Source of the DNA: Pararhizobium arenae
Lineage (GTDB): Bacteria > Pseudomonadota > Alphaproteobacteria > Rhizobiales > Rhizobiaceae
Reading direction: 5' to 3'
Assembly: GCF_001931685.1 (NCBI RefSeq)
Contig: NZ_MOOY01000001.1
Span: forward strand, 496,001 to 560,000
Length of the DNA stretch: 64,000 bases
The notes under the pieces are model-generated. The model saw only the letters and a list, made by a program, of their open reading frames with translations. It was not told the DNA's origin and ran no database searches. Both the position numbers and the translations under genes were made by a program. This document shows, in pieces, positions 55,079 to 62,926 of the stretch; positions within the stretch are counted from its first letter, which is position 1; every line of letters starts with the position of its first letter.

Positions 55079-55756
55079 ATGCCCGAAGTCATTTTCAACG
55101 GCCCCGCCGGTCGCCTTGAAGGCCGCTACCAGCCGTCCAAGCAGAAGAACGCGCCGATCGCGATCGTGCTTCATCCGCATCCCCAGTTTGGCGGCACGAT
55201 GAACAACCAGATCGTCTACCAGCTGTTCTACATGTTCCAGAAGCGCGGTTTTACCACGCTTCGCTTCAACTTCCGCTCCATTGGCCGCAGCCAGGGCGAA
55301 TTCGACCATGGCGCCGGCGAACTTTCCGATGCTGCGTCGGCCCTCGATTGGGTGCAGAGCATGCACCCGGATTCGAAGAGCTGCTGGGTTGCCGGCTACT
55401 CCTTCGGCGCCTGGATCGGCATGCAACTGCTGATGCGCCGCCCGGAGATCGAAGGCTTCATGTCGATCGCGCCGCAGCCGAACACCTATGACTTCTCGTT
55501 CCTGGCGCCCTGCCCATCCTCCGGCCTCATTATCAATGGCGAGCTTGACAAGGTGGCGCCGGAGAAAGACGTCAACAACCTCGTCGAAAAGCTGAAGGCG
55601 CAGAAGGGTATCCTGATCACCCATAAGACCGTGCCGGGTGCGAACCATTTCTTCAACGGCCAGGTGGAGACATTGATGGCCGAATGCGAAGACTATCTCG
55701 ACCGTCGCCTGAATGGCGAACTCACGCCGGAGCCGGCTGCAAAGCGTATCCGTTAA
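55079..55756 (+). CDS. Alpha/beta hydrolase
   Basis: 225-residue hydrolase of the COG2945 type. Nucleophile elbow GYSFGAW (near residue 107), oxyanion loop LHPHPQFGGTMNN, acid in NGELDKVAP and histidine in GANHFFNGQ complete the catalytic triad. Related proteins act on short esters; the physiological substrate is unknown. ATG 55079 with GGAGA seven bases upstream, divergent from the suf operon. Confidence 0.88.
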   Translation: MPEVIFNGPAGRLEGRYQPSKQKNAPIAIVLHPHPQFGGTMNNQIVYQLFYMFQKRGFTTLRFNFRSIGRSQGEFDHGAGELSDAASALDWVQSMHPDSKSCWVAGYSFGAWIGMQLLMRRPEIEGFMSIAPQPNTYDFSFLAPCPSSGLIINGELDKVAPEKDVNNLVEKLKAQKGILITHKTVPGANHFFNGQVETLMAECEDYLDRRLNGELTPEPAAKRIR

Positions 55757-56014
55757 AAAGTGGTACATCGTTGAAGCTGAGATCGGCGGCACCTTCGCAG
55801 GTTGCCGCCGATTTCATTCGGGCAAAGGCAGAAGTACAAATCGCCTTCACTGAAAAATAATGGTACGGTTGTCGTGGCCCTGGGGATGCCCAGCGGTGAA
55901 CGGCTACGCCGATCCCGGAACGAATATGCTCTCCCGGCCGTTCCAGATGCGCAGTTGGCTCACGGGCGCCTGCATCGAAACAAGCATTCAGATGAATTGC
56001 CGAGGGAGAAAAAC

Positions 56015-56257
56015 ATGACCAGAGTGGTGTATTCAATCGTGGAGCATGATGGCGGCTGGGCCTACAAGCTCGCCGACGTGTTTTCGGAGACCTTTCCGAC
56101 ACGCGAGATCGCCCTGGCGGCGGCGAAGGCTGCGGCAGCCGAGCAGCAGGTTGGTGGTGAAGACGAAGAAATCAGCTTTCAGGATGAAGCCGGGCTCTGG
56201 CACTATGAACACGCTGAAGGTGGAGATCGCCCCGAGGCAATCGTCGACGACCAATAG
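56015..56257 (+). CDS. DUF2188 family small protein
   Basis: 80-residue protein with the DUF2188 pattern VVYSIVEHDGGWAYKLADVF and a central alanine-rich helix (ALAAAKAAAAEQQ). The C-terminus is acidic. Family members are small and cytoplasmic; function unknown. ATG 56015 follows GAGGGAG. Upstream 55757-56014 (258 bases) shows no other gene. Confidence 0.75.
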   Translation: MTRVVYSIVEHDGGWAYKLADVFSETFPTREIALAAAKAAAAEQQVGGEDEEISFQDEAGLWHYEHAEGGDRPEAIVDDQ

Positions 56258-56617
56258 GCTGCTGGTTTTAAGTGATTGCTGCGCGATTCCCGCGTGAAGC
56301 TAAAAATTGAGCCCTTCCCCGCCACCGGGGAAGGGCAATATAATTTTGGTGCTGAAAAACCGAAGTTTCCTCCGGCAACGCCATAACGCTCCGAACCGCC
56401 GCCGCACGCAAGCGCAACCTAAAATTAACCTTCACGCGTAGGGTTAACGTCAACGCATTCCAAGCGGGCCGTTCCAAATCTACGAAACGACATTCGCACG
56501 GTGGCGCAAGCCAATGATCTGTATAATTTATTTCAAATTTTAGATGTGACGAAACTTTTCCCGACCATCCATCGTAACGGCACAGCATGCAACCATGGAG
56601 AACAGAGGGGACTGAGC
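56258..56617. other. Intergenic region with one hairpin and an inverted TTAACC pair
   Basis: A perfect 11-bp stem (GCCCTTCCCCG with CGGGGAAGGGC, loop CCAC) lies at 56311-56336, probably terminating the DUF2188 transcript although the T run is weak. Further on, TTAACC (56425-56430) and GGTTAA (56442-56447) form an inverted pair spaced 11 bases, a possible regulator site. No gene recognised. Confidence 0.5.
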
Positions 56618-57037
56618 ATGGACGCTCGCATAAGATCTTTCGCCCTGATCGCGGCCCTCCTCCTACCGCATACTGGCTATGCCGCGGAACCAATCGACAC
56701 CGCTCAATCGATCATCCAGCAGCAGATCGAAGCCTTCCTTGCAGATGACAAGACGCAGGCTTACTCCTTTGCCTCGCCGCAGATCCGCAGCAAGTTTCCC
56801 AATGAGGATGTCTTCTTCGAGATGGTAAGGCGCGGTTATTCTCCGGTCTACCGGCCCGGAAATTTCGCCTTCGGTCGCAGCAAGATCGAAGGCGGACGGA
56901 TTGTGCAGGAAGTGCTGATCTCGGCGCCGGATGGCAAGGATTGGACCGCACTTTACTTTTTGGAAAAGCAGCCGGATGGCAGCTACAAGATCAACGGCGT
57001 GCAGATGCTGCAACAGGCACCGGGGCCGGAAATCTGA
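56618..57037 (+). CDS. DUF4864 family exported protein
   Basis: 139-residue periplasmic protein. Signal peptide MDARIRSFALIAALLLPHTGYAA is followed by a compact domain with IIQQQIEAFLADDKTQAYSF and the SPVYRPGNFAFG turn, matching DUF4864 (an NTF2-like fold is probable). Function unknown. ATG 56618 with AGAGGGG 9 bases upstream; a longer in-frame extension upstream has no family support. Converges on tgt. Confidence 0.8.
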   Translation: MDARIRSFALIAALLLPHTGYAAEPIDTAQSIIQQQIEAFLADDKTQAYSFASPQIRSKFPNEDVFFEMVRRGYSPVYRPGNFAFGRSKIEGGRIVQEVLISAPDGKDWTALYFLEKQPDGSYKINGVQMLQQAPGPEI

Positions 57038-57067
57038 AACTCCGGCGCCTGTTGTTTCCGAGGCATA

Positions 57068-58201
57068 TCAACCGCGGTTGAGCGCTTCGCCCCGGGCCCA
57101 ACCTTCCTGGGTCTCGGCCATGAAATCCTCATAGCGACCATCTTCGATCGCCTTGCGAATGCCGGCCATGAGATCCTGATAATAGGACAGGTTGTTCCAG
57201 GTCAGCAGCATGCCGCCCAGCGCCTCGTTGGCGCGCACGAGATGGTGCAGGTAGGCACGCGAGTAATCCCGTGCCGCCGGGCAGGACGACTGGTCGTCAA
57301 GTGGCTGCATGTCTTCGGCGTGGCGCGCGTTACGGATGTTGATGCGGCCATGACGGGTAAACGCCAAGCCGTGCCGACCGGACCGGGTCGGCATCACGCA
57401 ATCGAACATATCGATGCCGCGGGCAACCGATTTCAGGATGTCGTCCGGCGTGCCGACGCCCATCAGGTAACGCGGCTTCTCTGACGGCAGATGCGGGTTG
57501 GTCGTATCGATCATGTCGAGCATGACCGCTTGAGGCTCACCGACGGCGAGACCACCGATGGCGTAGCCCGTGAGATCGAGGCTGGAAAGGGCTTGCGCCG
57601 AACGGACGCGAAGCTCTGGGATATCGCCGCCCTGAACGATGCCGAACATCGCTTTGCCCGGCTGGTTGCCGAAGGCAACCTTGCAGCGCTCAGCCCAACG
57701 ATAGGACATTTCCATCGCCCGTTCGATTTCCTTCGGCTCGGCCGGCAGGCGCACGCATTCGTCGAGCTGCATCTGGATATCGCTGTCGAGCAGCCCCTGA
57801 ATCTCGATCGAGCGCTCCGGCGACATATGGTGCAGCGAACCATCGACGTGGCTCTTGAAGGTCACGCCCTGCTCGTCGAGCCTGCGCAGGCCCGAGAGCG
57901 ACATGACCTGGAAGCCGCCCGAATCCGTCAGGATCGGATAAGGCCAGCGGATCAGCTCATGCAGGCCGCCGAGGCGCGCGACACGCTCCGGGCCGGGACG
58001 CAGCATGAGATGGTAGGTGTTGCCGAGGATGATATCGGCGCCAAGATCCCGTACCTGATCGAGATACATGGCCTTGACGGTGCCGACGGTGCCGACGGGC
58101 ATGAATGCCGGCGTGCGGATCGTGCCGCGCGGCATGGAGACTTCGCCGCGACGCGCCTTGCCGTCGGTCGCCAGCAGCTTGAATTCAAAATTTTCGGTCA
58201 T
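57068..58201 (-). CDS. tgt: Queuine tRNA-ribosyltransferase
   Basis: 377-residue TIM-barrel enzyme that swaps guanine-34 for preQ1 in GU(N) tRNAs. Catalytic aspartates are in [13 protein letters not shown] (near residue 90) and [17 protein letters not shown] FDCVMPTR; zinc site cysteines and histidine are [15 protein letters not shown] at the C-terminus (the usual CxCxxC set appears reduced: only one clear Cys, see findings). ATG 58201 overlaps queA's stop by four bases. Part of the queuosine modification operon. Confidence 0.9.
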   Translation of the reverse strand: MTENFEFKLLATDGKARRGEVSMPRGTIRTPAFMPVGTVGTVKAMYLDQVRDLGADIILGNTYHLMLRPGPERVARLGGLHELIRWPYPILTDSGGFQVMSLSGLRRLDEQGVTFKSHVDGSLHHMSPERSIEIQGLLDSDIQMQLDECVRLPAEPKEIERAMEMSYRWAERCKVAFGNQPGKAMFGIVQGGDIPELRVRSAQALSSLDLTGYAIGGLAVGEPQAVMLDMIDTTNPHLPSEKPRYLMGVGTPDDILKSVARGIDMFDCVMPTRSGRHGLAFTRHGRINIRNARHAEDMQPLDDQSSCPAARDYSRAYLHHLVRANEALGGMLLTWNNLSYYQDLMAGIRKAIEDGRYEDFMAETQEGWARGEALNRG

Positions 58202-59280
58202 CGGTTGTCCCGGAAAAGCAGGCTGGAATCGCCATAGGAATAGAAACGGTAGCCGGTCTCGATGGCGTGAGCATAAGCCGCCTGCATCGTCTCCAGCCCG
58301 CTGAACGCCGAAACCAGCATGAACAGCGTCGATTTCGGCAGGTGAAAATTGGTCATCAGCATATCGACGGCGCGGAAGCGATAACCGGGCGTGATGAAGA
58401 TGCCGGTCGACCCTGACCACGGTTCGATTTCGCCGTCCTCTTTCGCAGCGCTTTCGATCAACCGCAGTGAGGTCGTGCCGACGCAGACGATGCGTCCGCC
58501 CCGCGCCTTGACCGCATTCAGTCGCTCGGCAGTTGCTTCACTGACGTAACCTACTTCATGGTGCATGACGTGATCGTCGGTGTCATCGACCTTCATCGGC
58601 AGGAATGTCCCTGCCCCGACATGCAAGGTCACGAAATGCCGTTCAACGCCGGCCGTATCCAGCAATTCAAAGAGCCGGTCGGTGAAATGAAGCCCGGCCG
58701 TTGGCGCGGCGACAGCGCCTTCTTCCCGCGCATAGACGGTCTGATAGTCTGCCCGGTCCTTTTCGTCTTCCGGGCGCTTCGACGCGATATAGGGTGGCAG
58801 CGGGATATGGCCGACAGTCGCAATCGCTTCATCGAGCGACGGGCCTGACAGATCGAAGCGAAGCGTGACTTCGCCGGCATCGCCTTTCCCTTCCACCGTT
58901 GCATCCAGCGTGCCCGCCATGCAGGCACCGGCATCCTCGCGACCGAAGGAAATCCGGTCTCCCGGCTTCAGGCGCTTTGCCGGCCGCGCAAAGGCCTTCC
59001 AGCGATCGGCGGCGACCCGCATATGCAAGGTCAGCGAAACCGCGGTCGCCACATCCTCGCCCCGGCGGCGAATGCCTTCGAGCTGGGCCGGGATCACCTT
59101 GGTATCGTTGAAAACAAGAGCATCGCCGGGGCGCAAGTAGGAAACGAGGTCGAGCACGCCGCGATCCTCAAGCGGTTCGCCGGGCTTGACGACAAGCAGC
59201 CGCGCACTGTCACGCGGGCTTGCGGGCCGCAGCGCGATGTTTTCCTCGGGTAAATTGAAATCGAACAGATCGACGCGCAT
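58198..59280 (-). CDS. queA: S-adenosylmethionine:tRNA ribosyltransferase-isomerase
   Basis: 360-residue enzyme that transfers a cyclopentene epoxide from SAM to preQ1-tRNA to form epoxyqueuosine, acting right after Tgt. Blocks: [19 protein letters not shown] start, [22 protein letters not shown] and the C-terminal [21 protein letters not shown] 59280 follows AAGAAG; upstream in-frame sequence is unrelated. Confidence 0.95.
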   Translation of the reverse strand: MRVDLFDFNLPEENIALRPASPRDSARLLVVKPGEPLEDRGVLDLVSYLRPGDALVFNDTKVIPAQLEGIRRRGEDVATAVSLTLHMRVAADRWKAFARPAKRLKPGDRISFGREDAGACMAGTLDATVEGKGDAGEVTLRFDLSGPSLDEAIATVGHIPLPPYIASKRPEDEKDRADYQTVYAREEGAVAAPTAGLHFTDRLFELLDTAGVERHFVTLHVGAGTFLPMKVDDTDDHVMHHEVGYVSEATAERLNAVKARGGRIVCVGTTSLRLIESAAKEDGEIEPWSGSTGIFITPGYRFRAVDMLMTNFHLPKSTLFMLVSAFSGLETMQAAYAHAIETGYRFYSYGDSSLLFRDNR

Positions 59281-59354
59281 CACAGTCTTCTTTAAACGGC
59301 AAACCCGCCCCGGCGCCATCACGGCAGCGGGACGGGTTCTGGCAATAACCCGGA

Positions 59355-59864
59355 TCAGGCGTTTGCGGCAACCTTCATCGAGACGATGCTGTCGGGATCC
59401 TTGACCGGCTCGCCGCGCTTGATCTTGTCGATGTTTTCCATGCCTTCGATGACCTGGCCCCAGACCGAATACTGCTTGTTCAGCCACGGGCTGTCGGCAA
59501 AGCAGATGAAGAACTGGGAATTGGCCGAGTTCGGCATCTGGCTGCGGGCCATGGAGCAGGTGCCGCGCACATGGCTCATGTTGGAAAATTCAGCCTTGAG
59601 GTCCGGCTTGGAGGAGCCGCCCATGCCGGCGCGTGCCGGGTTGAAGCTTTCGGAACCCTTCTTGCCGTACTGGACGTCGCCGGTCTGGGCCATGAAGTCG
59701 TCGATGACGCGGTGGAAGACGACGCCGTCATAGGCGCCTTCGTTCGCCAGTTCCTTGATACGCGCGACGTGACCGGGGGCCAGGTCCGGCAGGAGCTGGA
59801 TCACAACCTTGCCCTGCGTCGTTTCCATGATGATGGTGTTTTCCGGATCCTTGATCTCGGCCAT
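59355..59864 (-). CDS. ppiB: Cytoplasmic cyclophilin-type peptidyl-prolyl isomerase
   Basis: 169-residue cyclophilin that catalyses proline cis-trans isomerisation. The catalytic block is [14 protein letters not shown] (arginine in FHR) with [16 protein letters not shown] and the ENIDKIKRG tail. No signal peptide. GGAG is eight bases from ATG 59864. Tandem with the exported cyclophilin at 59891. Confidence 0.95.
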   Translation of the reverse strand: MAEIKDPENTIIMETTQGKVVIQLLPDLAPGHVARIKELANEGAYDGVVFHRVIDDFMAQTGDVQYGKKGSESFNPARAGMGGSSKPDLKAEFSNMSHVRGTCSMARSQMPNSANSQFFICFADSPWLNKQYSVWGQVIEGMENIDKIKRGEPVKDPDSIVSMKVAANA

Positions 59865-59890
59865 GGCTTTTCTCCTTGGTTATACGGTGT

Positions 59891-60460
59891 TTACTTGCCG
59901 ACCTTGACGCTGATCATGCGGTCGGGGTCGGTGACGGAACCGTTGTTGGCTTCGTCGCCCATCTTGATCTTGTCGACATTCTCCATGCCTTCGACCACCT
60001 GACCGACGACCGTGTACTGGCCGTTCAGGAAGTCGCCGGGCGCGAACATGATAAAGAATTGGGAGTTGGCGGAGTTCGGGTCCTGGCTGCGCGCCATGCC
60101 GACCGTGCCGCGTGCGAAAGGAACTTCGGAAAACTCGGCTTCAAGGTCCGGCTTGGAAGAGCCGCCCATGCCGGCCATGCCAGCCTGAAAGTCCTTTTCC
60201 ATATTGCCGTACTGAACGTCGCCCGTCTGGGCCATGAAACCCGGGATCACGCGGTGGAAGGCGACGTTGTTGTATTCGCCGGCCTCGGCCAGTTCCTTCA
60301 GGCGCGCGACGTGCTTCGGCGCGACATCGGATGCGAGCTCGATGACGACCGGGCCGTCCTTCAACTGGATCGTCAGATAGTCTTTCGCCTGGGCAAAGGC
60401 GTTGCCCAAGACCGAAGCGAGAAGCAATGCGCCGGCAAAAGCAAGTTTCAGAATGTTCAT
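59891..60460 (-). CDS. ppiA: Periplasmic cyclophilin-type peptidyl-prolyl isomerase
   Basis: 189-residue cyclophilin with the Sec signal MNILKLAFAGALLLASVLGNAFA, so it acts in the periplasm. Catalytic FHRVIPGFMAQTGD and [19 protein letters not shown]. About 60% similar to its downstream neighbour, from a duplication old enough to have changed location. GGGAGC precedes ATG 60460. Confidence 0.94.
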   Translation of the reverse strand: MNILKLAFAGALLLASVLGNAFAQAKDYLTIQLKDGPVVIELASDVAPKHVARLKELAEAGEYNNVAFHRVIPGFMAQTGDVQYGNMEKDFQAGMAGMGGSSKPDLEAEFSEVPFARGTVGMARSQDPNSANSQFFIMFAPGDFLNGQYTVVGQVVEGMENVDKIKMGDEANNGSVTDPDRMISVKVGK

Positions 60461-60490
60461 GGTAGCTCCCGTGAGAACGACGCCGTGGCG

Positions 60491-60985
60491 TCAGGATTTG
60501 CGTCGGGCGGCAAGCGCCTGATTGACGGCAGAGGGTACGAAGGCGCTGACATCGCCGCCCATGGCCGCGATCTGACGGACCAACGTGGCGGTAATGGGCC
60601 GGGAGGCGGCCCCTGCCGGCAGAAACAGCGTCTGGATGTCCGGTGCCATCTGGCGGTTCATGCCGGCCATCTGCATTTCATAATCGAGATCGGTTCCATC
60701 GCGCAGGCCGCGCACGAGCATGGTTGCGCCATGGGCTCGCGCGGCATCCACAGCAAGGTTGTCGAAGGATACGATATCGATGTCGCCAACCTTTTCAGGC
60801 AGGAACTGACCCAGCGACTGGCGTATCAGAACGTATCGCTCGTCGAAGGAAAAAAGCGGCGTTTTTCCCGGGTGAATACCGATAGCAACAATCACCTTTG
60901 ATGCGACATTAAGCGCCTGCACCAGAACATCGAGATGTCCGTTGGTCATGGGATCGAAGGAGCCGGGATAGAAAGCTGTCGTCAT
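60491..60985 (-). CDS. coaD: Phosphopantetheine adenylyltransferase
   Basis: 164-residue enzyme of coenzyme A synthesis, joining ATP and 4'-phosphopantetheine. HxGH-type motif is TNGHLD (near residue 15), with [13 protein letters not shown] and the KMSKS-like terminal SAVNQAL region. ATG 60985 is used; GTG/ATG upstream at 61018 would add 11 residues. Last of the ppiA/ppiB/queA/tgt minus-strand cluster by order of transcription, its first gene. Confidence 0.95.
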   Translation of the reverse strand: MTTAFYPGSFDPMTNGHLDVLVQALNVASKVIVAIGIHPGKTPLFSFDERYVLIRQSLGQFLPEKVGDIDIVSFDNLAVDAARAHGATMLVRGLRDGTDLDYEMQMAGMNRQMAPDIQTLFLPAGAASRPITATLVRQIAAMGGDVSAFVPSAVNQALAARRKS

Positions 60986-61209
60986 CGCGCCTGTTCCGTT
61001 TGCCCAGCCTTTTGTCATGGACTGTGCTTGACCGCAAGGGAAACGACCCCCCGCTTGCAGGCTGTTCCCTAGGAAACATCTCCACGTCCAAATGAACGCT
61101 AGATGAAGAGCACGTTCAGTGCAGCTTCAAGGCACGAAGCTTAGGGTGAAGCTCAAAGGACGGAACTTTCCAGCGGCTCTGCCGTTGTTGAGACGAAAGG
61201 ATGACCGCC

Positions 61210-61332
61210 ATGGGACTTATGCTTCTGTCGATGACAATGTTTTTTGCAATGCTCTTTGCAACCGTTCACGCGCTGAAAGACGAAGCTCGTCAGGATCGCA
61301 AGTCGACCGGTTCAAACGTCGCCTTCAAGTAA
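61210..61332 (+). CDS. Membrane micro-protein 1
   Basis: 40-residue predicted protein. A methionine-rich hydrophobic helix (MGLMLLSMTMFFAMLFATVH) precedes a basic, polar tail (DEARQDRKSTG). ATG 61210 has AAGGA eight bases upstream; ATG 61201 would put the ribosome site directly against the start. It lies 11 bases before a second micro-protein of the same design. Function unknown. Confidence 0.55.
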   Translation: MGLMLLSMTMFFAMLFATVHALKDEARQDRKSTGSNVAFK

Positions 61333-61343
61333 GGACTGCGACA

Positions 61344-61475
61344 ATGGCAATAACAATGATGATTGCATCCGCCGTGATTAGTCTCGTGTTCCTCGTGGAT
61401 TTTACCAAGACGATTGTCCAGCTTCAGCGCGACCGCGCCGACCTTAAGATGAGGGATGGCGGCTTTCAGGTCTAG
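61344..61475 (+). CDS. Membrane micro-protein 2
   Basis: 43-residue predicted protein: hydrophobic helix (MMIASAVISLVFLVDF) followed by a charged helical tail (TIVQLQRDRADLKMRDGG). AAGGA is eight bases before the ATG. Together with the preceding micro-protein and a shared terminator it forms a small two-gene operon. Function unknown. Confidence 0.6.
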   Translation: MAITMMIASAVISLVFLVDFTKTIVQLQRDRADLKMRDGGFQV

Positions 61476-61518
61476 CAAACGTTTCAAATTCTGCGGCAAC
61501 CTCCAGTGCCGCAATCTC

Positions 61519-61557
61519 AAAACCGGACGGCTCCCCTGCCCGTCCGGTTTTCTTTTG
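61519..61557 (+). terminator. Rho-independent terminator of the micro-protein pair
   Basis: 12-bp perfect stem (AAAACCGGACGG / CCGTCCGGTTTT), nine-base loop and a T-rich tail (TTTTCTTTTG). It starts 43 bases after the second micro-gene and supports that pair being a real transcript. Confidence 0.88.
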
Positions 61558-61561
61558 CGCA

Positions 61562-61975
61562 TCAGGCGGGCGGCATTCTTTCGAACTTGGGCAACGCCGG
61601 GTCGAGGTGATCCCACGCATATCCCGCAGCGGTCCAGGACGTAAGTTGCGGCGCATATCGGCCTGGATCGTCCAGACTGGCCGGCGTTACGATGAAGACA
61701 TCCGGCATGGCGGGAAACGTCATGTACACTGACGAGCCGCAGGTCGGGCAGAACCCACGCTGTTTTACGGTCCCACCGTCACCGACGGTCTGCCAGACAG
61801 AGGCTTTTCCCTGTATGTCCACCTCGGCGGCGACAAATGTCAGGTGCGACTGGTGGCCTGTGCCGCTGCCGCGCTGACATTGTCGACACTGGCAATCGAC
61901 CATGACGGCGGGCTCGCCGGCGATGGTGTACCGGATCGCGCCACAGGCGCAGCCCCCAGCATAAGGAATGCTCAT
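61562..61975 (-). CDS. GFA-family zinc protein
   Basis: 137-residue paralogue of the GFA family: GGCACGAIRY (residues 8-17), QCRQCQRGSG and FCPTCGSSVYM carry the cysteines. GGAGGAGAA immediately upstream selects ATG 61975. It lies third in a minus-strand group with ArsR and SRPBCC proteins. The substrate is unknown. Confidence 0.85.
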   Translation of the reverse strand: MSIPYAGGCACGAIRYTIAGEPAVMVDCQCRQCQRGSGTGHQSHLTFVAAEVDIQGKASVWQTVGDGGTVKQRGFCPTCGSSVYMTFPAMPDVFIVTPASLDDPGRYAPQLTSWTAAGYAWDHLDPALPKFERMPPA

Positions 61976-62003
61976 ATCGTTCTCCTCCATCAGTGATGTT
62001 TCA

Positions 62004-62483
62004 TCAGTGAAATTTCCGGGACGACACTTCGTCTGCAATCACTGTATCGAGCCGCCGCACAACCTTTTTCCATCCTTCGCTCATATTGCGATAGGCGCTG
62101 TCGTTCTTCGGAAGCATGAAACCGGAATGGATAAGTCTCAGTCGCGTGCCCTCAGCCACTTGCGCGAGTGTAAAAGTGACAACGGTTTCGAGCCGCGATC
62201 CATAATCCTCGTTGCTGTCATGGCCGCCCTTCCAGGCATAGGAGAGACGCTCGTTGGCTACGACCTCCAGAACCTCGCAATGGATCGTTCCGTCCCAGGC
62301 CCCCGCGGGTGTGGTCTGAAAGGTAAAGCGGTTGCCGACGACAGGTTCGAAGCCCGTGGGCTCCATCAGCCATCGCGACATCAAGGCGCCCGATGTCAAG
62401 GCTTTCCAAATAACCTCGACGGGATGCGGAAAAACGTCGTCGATGACAATGGCCTGCGTTTCCGTGGCGATGGCCTTGTTCAT
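62004..62483 (-). CDS. SRPBCC (AHSA1) domain protein
   Basis: 159-residue START-like hydrophobic-ligand or toxin-resistance-type protein (AHSA1 domain: HPVEVIWKALTSGALMSRWL, FTFQTTPAGAWDGTIHCEV, RLETVVTFTLAQVAEGTRLR). This architecture often sits next to ArsR regulators. ATG 62483 overlaps the ArsR stop by four bases, so they are one coupled unit. Confidence 0.87.
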   Translation of the reverse strand: MNKAIATETQAIVIDDVFPHPVEVIWKALTSGALMSRWLMEPTGFEPVVGNRFTFQTTPAGAWDGTIHCEVLEVVANERLSYAWKGGHDSNEDYGSRLETVVTFTLAQVAEGTRLRLIHSGFMLPKNDSAYRNMSEGWKKVVRRLDTVIADEVSSRKFH

Positions 62484-62809
62484 GGATCGATTTCCTTTAG
62501 CAGGTTTCTGAGATCGGCGAAACGTTCGCGCCAGAACACGCCGTAGTGCTCCATCCAGTCAGCGAGCGGTTTTAGGCCGGCCGGCTCCGCGCGGTAGTAA
62601 ACATTGCGCCCTTCCGGACGCTCGCTGACAAGACCCGCCAGCTTCAGCGTCTTCAGGTGCTGCGATATGGCGCCCTGTGTGACCTTGCTGCCCCGGGTCA
62701 GTTCCACGACGGTAATCTCCTCAGAACGGGCGATGCGCTCGAACACCGCCCTCCTTGTCGGATCGGCAAGCGCACGCATGATGGATGTGACGGGTTCAGC
62801 TTCAATCAT
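62480..62809 (-). CDS. ArsR-family transcriptional regulator
   Basis: 109-residue winged-helix repressor. Helix-turn-helix core KVTQGAISQHLKTLKLAGLV and the wing GRNVYYRA fit ArsR/SmtB. No metal-binding cysteine pair (CxC) is visible, as is usual for ArsR partners of AHSA1 proteins; it may respond to another ligand. ATG 62809 has a poor ribosome site; ATG 62836 is upstream and in frame. Confidence 0.85.
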   Translation of the reverse strand: MIEAEPVTSIMRALADPTRRAVFERIARSEEITVVELTRGSKVTQGAISQHLKTLKLAGLVSERPEGRNVYYRAEPAGLKPLADWMEHYGVFWRERFADLRNLLKEIDP

Positions 62810-62926
62810 AAAAAAATGATAGCAAATACTAATCAATTAGCAATCACTATTTGTTTTTTGCATGAAAAAGGGCAGCTTTCGCCGCCCTGCTTCTCTGTTT
62901 TGTCTGGACCGCCCGTCTGTTCGAGA

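Noticed and set aside
61562-62483. The two GFA-family genes (39186 and 61562) as a recent duplication
   Set aside because: Their sequences differ along most of the length beyond the shared cysteine motifs, so they look like old paralogues.
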